Part shown: piece by piece, positions 5,802 to 10,840 of the stretch
How positions within the stretch are numbered: the stretch's first letter is position 1
How the letters are laid out: every line of letters begins with the position of its first letter
Source of the DNA: Bacteroides sp. 43_108
Lineage (GTDB): Bacteria; Bacteroidota; Bacteroidia; Bacteroidales; Bacteroidaceae
Direction: 5' to 3'
Assembly: GCA_001915545.1 (NCBI GenBank)
Contig: MNQS01000140.1
Span: forward strand, 1-10,840
DNA length: 10,840 nucleotides
Position numbers and translations under genes: made by a program
Notes under the pieces: model-generated
What the model was told of the DNA's origin: nothing
The model's database searches: none
Seen by the model: the letters and a program-made list of their open reading frames with translations, nothing else

Positions 5802-8800
5802 ATGGATACTATAAACGACATACAATATTTCGTCAAGGAAAGTCAGTTTGAACAAGCTTTGGTTGACCTTCTTCCCCATCACGGTTGGGAAAAGGAAGTA
5901 ATCGTACAACCCACAGAAGAAGATTTAATTCAGAACTGGGCAAAAATTCTCTTTGACAACAACCGAGACATCAATAAATTAGGCAATTATCCGCTTACCG
6001 CAAGTGAAATGCGCCAAATCATTGATCAGGTAAATCTGTGCGACAGCCCATACGCCATGAATATGTTTATCAATGGCGGACAGGTATGCATCAAACGCGA
6101 CAATCCTGCCGATACAAACAATTACGGCAAAGAAGTCTATCTGAAGATTTTCGATGCACGCGAAATCAGTGCCGGACAGAGCCGCTACCAGATTGCCCGC
6201 CAACCTCGTTTCAAGGCTTCACACCCATTGGGCGGTGACCGACGGGGTGATGTGATGTTGCTCATCAATGGGATGCCGGTGATCCATATCGAACTGAAAC
6301 GTTCCAAAGTAGATGTAAGTCAGGCTACCTTTCAGATTAAGCGTTATACTCACGAAGGTGTATTCGGCAACGGTATCTTCAAGATGGTACAGATTTTCGT
6401 GGCCATGACTCCGGAAGAGACACTCTATTTCGCCAATCCGGGCAAAGAAGAGAATTTCAAGCCGGAATTCTACTTCCATTGGGAAGACTTTAACAATACT
6501 GTCATACGAGACTGGAGGCGAATTGTGTCCGATTTGCTCAGTATTCCTATGGCACATCAGCTAATCGGTTATTATACCATTGCCGACGATAAGGATAAGA
6601 CACTGAAAGTACTTCGCAGCTATCAGTATTTTGCAGCTAGTAAAATTAGTGATATAACACATAAAACCAACTGGGATACTCATCAGCATCGTGGCGGATA
6701 TGTGTGGCATACCACCGGTTCCGGAAAGACCATGACCAGTTTCAAGTCTGCACAGCTCATTGCCAATTCCGGCGATGCCGACAAAGTCGTATTCTTATTA
6801 GACCGCATCGAACTGAGCGTGCAATCGTTGGACGAATATCGTGGATTTGCGGGAGAAGACGAAGCTATTCAGGATACGCAGAACACAGCTATCCTGTTGA
6901 GTAAGCTCAAAAGTACAGATAACGACGACCGACTGATTGTGACCTCTATTCAGAAGATGTCGAACATCAAAGCAGGGAAAGATATTTCGCAAGATGACAT
7001 TGATTTGATAGATCGTAAACGACTGGTATTTATCATAGACGAATGTCATCGTAGCGTGTTCGGCGATATGCTGATAGGTATCAAGAATACCTTCAAAAGA
7101 GCCCTGCTTTTCGGTTTCACGGGAACACCAGTCTTCAAAGAAAACGCCAAGCATGAAATCATGACCGAAACCATATTCGGCGACATGATTCATAAATACA
7201 CCATCGCCAACGGAATCCCTGATCACAACGTATTGGGATTCGATCCGTATATGGTGAGAACCTACGAAGACAATGAGCTTCGCGAAAAAGTGGCATTCTC
7301 CCAACTGAAGGTAAACAGCATCGAGGAGATTGAAAATGACGAACAGAAAATGTCTATTTACAACAGGTTCATGAATAAACTGAAGATGCCGGACACTTAT
7401 AAGGAAGGAAATGAAACCTTACACGGAATAGAACATTATCTGCCTAAAGACTTGTATCAGCAGCCTGTTCATCACCAGACTGTCGCAGCCGACATCGCAA
7501 GTGGAAGGGATAAACTGAGCAAGAACGGTAAATTCCACGCAATTCTGGCTACAAAGAATATACCTGAGGCAATAGCTTATTATCGGATATTCAAGGAGCA
7601 ATATCCTTCCCTGAATGTGGTAGCCGTATTCGACAACAACATAGACAATTCTGATGGCGGAATTGCCAAGGAAGATGCCTTGCTGGAGATGCTGGATGAC
7701 TATAACCGGAAATATGGAACAACATTCCAGCTTTCCACATATGCCAAATACAAAAAGGATGTGGCCAAAAGACTGGCACACAAGAAGCCTTACCTCAATA
7801 TAGAACATGATCACGCACAGCAGATAGACCTGCTTATTGTGGTCTCACAGATGTTGACAGGTTATGATTCCAAATGGGTAAATACGCTGTATGTGGATAA
7901 GGTAATGAAATATGTGGACATTATCCAGTCGTTCTCACGCACCAACCGCCTGTTTGGTCCGGACAAGCCTTTCGGCATTATCCGCTATTACTCTTTCCCT
8001 TACACCATGGAGCAGAATATCAACGATGCACTCGATGTATATGTGGATAGGCCGTTAGGTGTTTTTGTCGATAAACTGGAAAGCAATCTGACAAATATCA
8101 ACCAGAAGTTCTTGCACATAAGGGATATATTCCAGGCACAGAAAATCGAAAACTTTACCAAATTGCCGGAATCAAGAGAAGACAGGAATATGTTTGCCAA
8201 AGATTTCAGCCAGATGACCCATCTGCTGGAAGCAGCCAAGCTGCAAGGATTCACATGGGATAAGGATGAATATGAGTTCCAGCATGGCGATACCTATACC
8301 TACGTCAAAATGGAACTGGACGAACAGACTTACCTTATTCTGCTGCAACGATACAGGGAACTGTTTGAAGGTAATGGAGATGGCAGTACGGAAGGAAATG
8401 ATTTTGACTATCCTATTGATACCTATATCACAGAAACAGGTACGGGTACGATCGATGCCGAATATATCAACTCCAAGTTTGTGAAGTTCATCAAGAACCT
8501 CTACATGTCCGGTCCGGGAAGCGAACTGACCAAAGAAGCCTTTAAAGAGTTGCACAAAACCTTTGCTTCTCTATCACAAAAGGATCAGCGTACGGCAATG
8601 ATTATCCTACACGACCTGCAAAGTGGAGATTTACACCTGTCGCCGGGTAAAACGATCTATGATTATATCGCAGAATACCAATTCCGCGAATTGCACAAAC
8701 AAGTAATGATTTTGGCCGAAGCTACTGGTATAAACGCCAGTCAACTGGAGCACATCATGAGTCGTAATGTAACGGAACAGAATCTGAATGAGTTCAGTCA

Positions 8801-10106
8801 GTTTGACAATTTGAAACTGACATTGAACATGGCCAAAACTCGTGAGTTCATTGCCAAAGTAGAAGGTACAGAAGTTCCGGCTCGTCTGGTTATTCCCAAG
8901 GCAGACAAATTATTTCGAGAGTTTATTTTAGACAGCAGTTGTAGAGAACGTATTCTGAAAGCGTACTTGAACATAGAGGAGAATTATCAATCCGAAGAAG
9001 AACAGGTGCCGCAAGACGAAGACGTTATTACAGACGAAGTACAGCATGTAGACGTGGCCGTCATAAAAGATAATATCCGGAGCATTCTGAAAACAACTTT
9101 GACCGCAGTGCTTCCACAAATGCGTCCTATCGACGAGATTATAGACAGCGTATTCTATGTAACAGACACACCGTCAATTGACTCTTTGGACAATGTAGGC
9201 ATTTTTATCCAGCGGGCATTTACAAATCTATACGGTAAGAGAGCAACCATCGTAGATAAGTTTGTTGCATTTAATTTATTAGTCACCAAGTTTGAGGCAT
9301 ATCTGAAGAAATTGTATTATCTGATGAAAGGCCATGAAGTTCCTGCCCAAAATCCCGGTGAAGATGTAACTTGGAAAAACGTGATTTATGCTCATAAATG
9401 TCTGTGGAATCTGAAATACAGCACGGATGAAGGAAAGCAGCAGCTATATCAATACCTCATGCTCATTAAAGGTTGGAGAAACAGTGAATCACATATTTCT
9501 CCTACAGCTTCAGAACAGGAAGTTGACACTGCAATCAGCATCATCCTGACCATGTATTTCTATGCTACAGGTTCTTCTATTACAGATTTGGAAATGAATG
9601 GACATGAAATACAAAAGTCCGAAAGTGTTCACAAAGAAAATTCTTATTTCCATAAAGTAATTCAGTTGCATCCATATTATAATGAAGAAAATGATGACCA
9701 ACAACTGGTCGCTGAAGCGAACGTAAAGGATTGGCCAGAAGAAAAACGAATCGCAACTCTGAAAAAGAGCATTTGCCAGCTTATTGGATATGAACCTAAA
9801 AGGTCACCTTTGAGCAAGCAAAGACATTGGATTGCGATTTATCGTATAGCAGCAGATAAGGGATTTATCATAGAAGGTGATTTTGCTTATTTCAAAAGAA
9901 TCATTGATGATATGCAAATAAGTAATCTTCCTGTTCCTCTTAAAATAGAATTGCTACAAAGCTCCATCAAAGATGTGTATGCAAAAGATATTGAAGATTG
10001 GACAGACGATAACCTTAGTGGCAAAAAACTAGCGGAGTATGAAGATATTAAGAAATGTGCTGATGCGTTTGCCAAGATTGTAGGAAATAATATTAATACG
10101 AAATAA
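5802..10106 (+). CDS. hsdR: Type I restriction endonuclease HsdR with C-terminal extension
   Basis: HsdR translocates DNA using ATP and cuts it when HsdM-HsdS finds an unmethylated site. The N-terminal nuclease (HSDR_N) has its PD-(D/E)xK residues at D150, E164 and K166 (GDRRGDV, then HIELKR). The superfamily 2 helicase motor shows Walker A TTGSGKT (304-310), motif II DECH (413-416), motif III GFTGTP (438-443), MLTGYD (684-689) and motif VI QSFSRTNR (709-716). A helical C-terminal region of the usual R-subunit type follows to about residue 1060. An acidic linker (about 1061-1090) then leads into an extension absent from classical enzymes of about 1040 residues: a helical region with RNSESH at 1226-1231 that resembles a HEPN RNase domain, and a final unrecognised segment of about 150 residues. 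The gene starts 29 bp after hsdS and is last of the hsdMSR trio. The frame is intact, so the enzyme is probably active. Confidence 0.97.
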   Translation: MDTINDIQYFVKESQFEQALVDLLPHHGWEKEVIVQPTEEDLIQNWAKILFDNNRDINKLGNYPLTASEMRQIIDQVNLCDSPYAMNMFINGGQVCIKRDNPADTNNYGKEVYLKIFDAREISAGQSRYQIARQPRFKASHPLGGDRRGDVMLLINGMPVIHIELKRSKVDVSQATFQIKRYTHEGVFGNGIFKMVQIFVAMTPEETLYFANPGKEENFKPEFYFHWEDFNNTVIRDWRRIVSDLLSIPMAHQLIGYYTIADDKDKTLKVLRSYQYFAASKISDITHKTNWDTHQHRGGYVWHTTGSGKTMTSFKSAQLIANSGDADKVVFLLDRIELSVQSLDEYRGFAGEDEAIQDTQNTAILLSKLKSTDNDDRLIVTSIQKMSNIKAGKDISQDDIDLIDRKRLVFIIDECHRSVFGDMLIGIKNTFKRALLFGFTGTPVFKENAKHEIMTETIFGDMIHKYTIANGIPDHNVLGFDPYMVRTYEDNELREKVAFSQLKVNSIEEIENDEQKMSIYNRFMNKLKMPDTYKEGNETLHGIEHYLPKDLYQQPVHHQTVAADIASGRDKLSKNGKFHAILATKNIPEAIAYYRIFKEQYPSLNVVAVFDNNIDNSDGGIAKEDALLEMLDDYNRKYGTTFQLSTYAKYKKDVAKRLAHKKPYLNIEHDHAQQIDLLIVVSQMLTGYDSKWVNTLYVDKVMKYVDIIQSFSRTNRLFGPDKPFGIIRYYSFPYTMEQNINDALDVYVDRPLGVFVDKLESNLTNINQKFLHIRDIFQAQKIENFTKLPESREDRNMFAKDFSQMTHLLEAAKLQGFTWDKDEYEFQHGDTYTYVKMELDEQTYLILLQRYRELFEGNGDGSTEGNDFDYPIDTYITETGTGTIDAEYINSKFVKFIKNLYMSGPGSELTKEAFKELHKTFASLSQKDQRTAMIILHDLQSGDLHLSPGKTIYDYIAEYQFRELHKQVMILAEATGINASQLEHIMSRNVTEQNLNEFSQFDNLKLTLNMAKTREFIAKVEGTEVPARLVIPKADKLFREFILDSSCRERILKAYLNIEENYQSEEEQVPQDEDVITDEVQHVDVAVIKDNIRSILKTTLTAVLPQMRPIDEIIDSVFYVTDTPSIDSLDNVGIFIQRAFTNLYGKRATIVDKFVAFNLLVTKFEAYLKKLYYLMKGHEVPAQNPGEDVTWKNVIYAHKCLWNLKYSTDEGKQQLYQYLMLIKGWRNSESHISPTASEQEVDTAISIILTMYFYATGSSITDLEMNGHEIQKSESVHKENSYFHKVIQLHPYYNEENDDQQLVAEANVKDWPEEKRIATLKKSICQLIGYEPKRSPLSKQRHWIAIYRIAADKGFIIEGDFAYFKRIIDDMQISNLPVPLKIELLQSSIKDVYAKDIEDWTDDNLSGKKLAEYEDIKKCADAFAKIVGNNINTK
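9099..9566 (+). other. hsdR: Candidate HEPN domain inside HsdR
   Basis: HsdR residues of about 1100-1255 are mostly helical by eye and follow an acidic linker. They contain RNSESH (1226-1231), which fits the HEPN signature R-x4-6-H with the favoured polar Asn after the Arg. The pattern around it also fits: a hydrophobic helix before it (YQYLMLIKGW), a short spacer after it (ISPTASEQ), and then a long final helix (VDTAISIILTMYFYA). HEPN domains are RNases or RNA-binding folds common in toxins and defence proteins. The known link between HEPN-type domains (for instance DUF4145) and type I R subunits supports the call. Activity is inferred only. Confidence 0.6.
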
Positions 10107-10116
10107 GACGATTATC

Positions 10117-10840
10117 ATGAAACATATATCAATCCGTGTGCCTTGGCACGATAATAAATGGAATGGAACTATTTGTCAATGTCCGAAAAATAATCCATTC
10201 TGCATGATGCTTCACAATATATCTGAAAGAAAAGATGAGAACAAAGAAGAAACTTATGCAGGAAAGGATTGGAATTCTCTCAAGCAAGATCAATTACCTG
10301 CTTGTGTTGGCGAGAATGGTGGTTTTATGAATGAGAAGCCATATAAAAGAATCTTCAAACATGTTTATGCTTTTGGAGAGACTCCACATGCAAAGCTCTT
10401 ACCTACAACAATAGAACTCAAACCATATAGCTTTTTTGGAATACCTTTCCGATATCTATCTCGTGATTATCAGGAAGAACTGAATCATAAATATCCGAAT
10501 ATGTCTGATGATGAAACTGCACCGTTTCCTACATCTTGGGTATATGGAAAAGAGAGACAGTTTGAAATATTAAATCACTTTAGATTAAATATAGAAGCTG
10601 GCACTTCACTCGGAGTTTTCTATTGCAAAAGTGGTAATCCAATTGATGAAGATGCAAAATTAATCGTTGGTATAGGTGAAATTACTAAAGTTTTACCGCT
10701 ACAAACATATGAGACAACAACTGATTATACATATCCTTTTTGGGATTTGATTTTTGAACATGGTATAAGAACTGATTTGAAGAAGTCAAAAGGATTTCTT
10801 TTGCCATATCATGAATATATGTCACTTGATGAAGACTATG
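10117..10840 (+). CDS. Unknown protein, N-terminal 241 residues (runs off window)
   Basis: An ATG ten bases after the hsdR stop opens a frame that stays open to the window edge (241 full codons), so this is the 5' part of a larger gene, probably in the hsdMSR transcript. The start of the protein is distinctive: MKHISIRVPWHD (1-12), then W15-N-G, and cysteines at 20, 22 and 29 with a fourth at 63. Later parts alternate strands and aromatic-rich turns (SFFGIPFRYLSRD, about 106-118; SWVYGKERQ, about 142-150; LGVFYCKSGNP, about 165-175). There is no signal peptide or membrane segment. From memory, similar IRVPWHD N-termini occur on large uncharacterised proteins with a helicase or nuclease part further along, often in defence loci, but that part would lie outside the window and I cannot confirm it. 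The four cysteines might bind a metal or an Fe-S cluster. Codon choice looks AT-rich like hsdS. Confidence 0.85.
   Translation, partial: MKHISIRVPWHDNKWNGTICQCPKNNPFCMMLHNISERKDENKEETYAGKDWNSLKQDQLPACVGENGGFMNEKPYKRIFKHVYAFGETPHAKLLPTTIELKPYSFFGIPFRYLSRDYQEELNHKYPNMSDDETAPFPTSWVYGKERQFEILNHFRLNIEAGTSLGVFYCKSGNPIDEDAKLIVGIGEITKVLPLQTYETTTDYTYPFWDLIFEHGIRTDLKKSKGFLLPYHEYMSLDEDY

Noticed and set aside
6798..7304. A 168-codon open frame on the minus strand opposite the hsdR helicase region.
   Set aside because: It overlaps the conserved helicase motifs of hsdR and has no recognisable content, so it is a shadow.
1..10840. Search by eye for CRISPR repeats, tRNA genes, insertion sequence ends and a tyrosine recombinase with inverted hsdS repeats.
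   Set aside because: No regularly spaced repeats, tRNA-like cloverleaf, transposase or integrase reading frame, or second hsdS copy was seen.

Overview
The window looks like chromosomal or island DNA from a gut Bacteroidales bacterium (Bacteroides, Phocaeicola or a relative). The reasons are moderate-to-low GC, a match to the Bacteroides-type promoter (TTG about 19 bp before TAnnTTTG), mostly AT-rich leaders without Shine-Dalgarno sites, and the overall protein character. This placement is inference; there is no rRNA or other marker gene here.

Layout. A small unrecognised gene (32-436, +) ends at a clear intrinsic terminator (454-480). Convergent to it is an AT-rich gene for an Mrr-like restriction endonuclease (574-1440, -). 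A divergent control region of about 210 bp follows, then a small XRE-type regulator gene (1650-1859, +). Next comes a complete type I restriction-modification operon in the order hsdM (1971-4559), hsdS (4564-5772), hsdR (5802-10106). Ten bases after hsdR, another reading frame starts at 10117 and runs off the window end. It is probably a further member of the same operon.

How the genes fit together. HsdM and HsdS would form the sequence-specific N6-adenine methyltransferase, and HsdR adds the ATP-driven translocase and nuclease. The XRE protein sits where a controller of R-M expression is expected, and a perfect 19-bp palindrome lies between it and hsdM. The Mrr-like gene next door makes this a compact DNA-defence cluster.

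What stands out. HsdR (1434 residues) is several hundred residues longer than the classical enzyme. After its normal nuclease, helicase and helical parts and an acidic linker, it carries a region ending in R-N-S-E-S-H (residues 1226-1231). This fits the HEPN RNase signature R-(N)-x3-H, and an unrecognised C-terminal domain follows it. HsdM is also long (862 residues) with a helical, highly charged tail. The partial gene at the right edge encodes a distinctive N-terminus (IRVPWHD, then clustered cysteines) of unknown function. I see no RNA genes, CRISPR array, insertion sequence, recombinase gene or second hsdS in the window.
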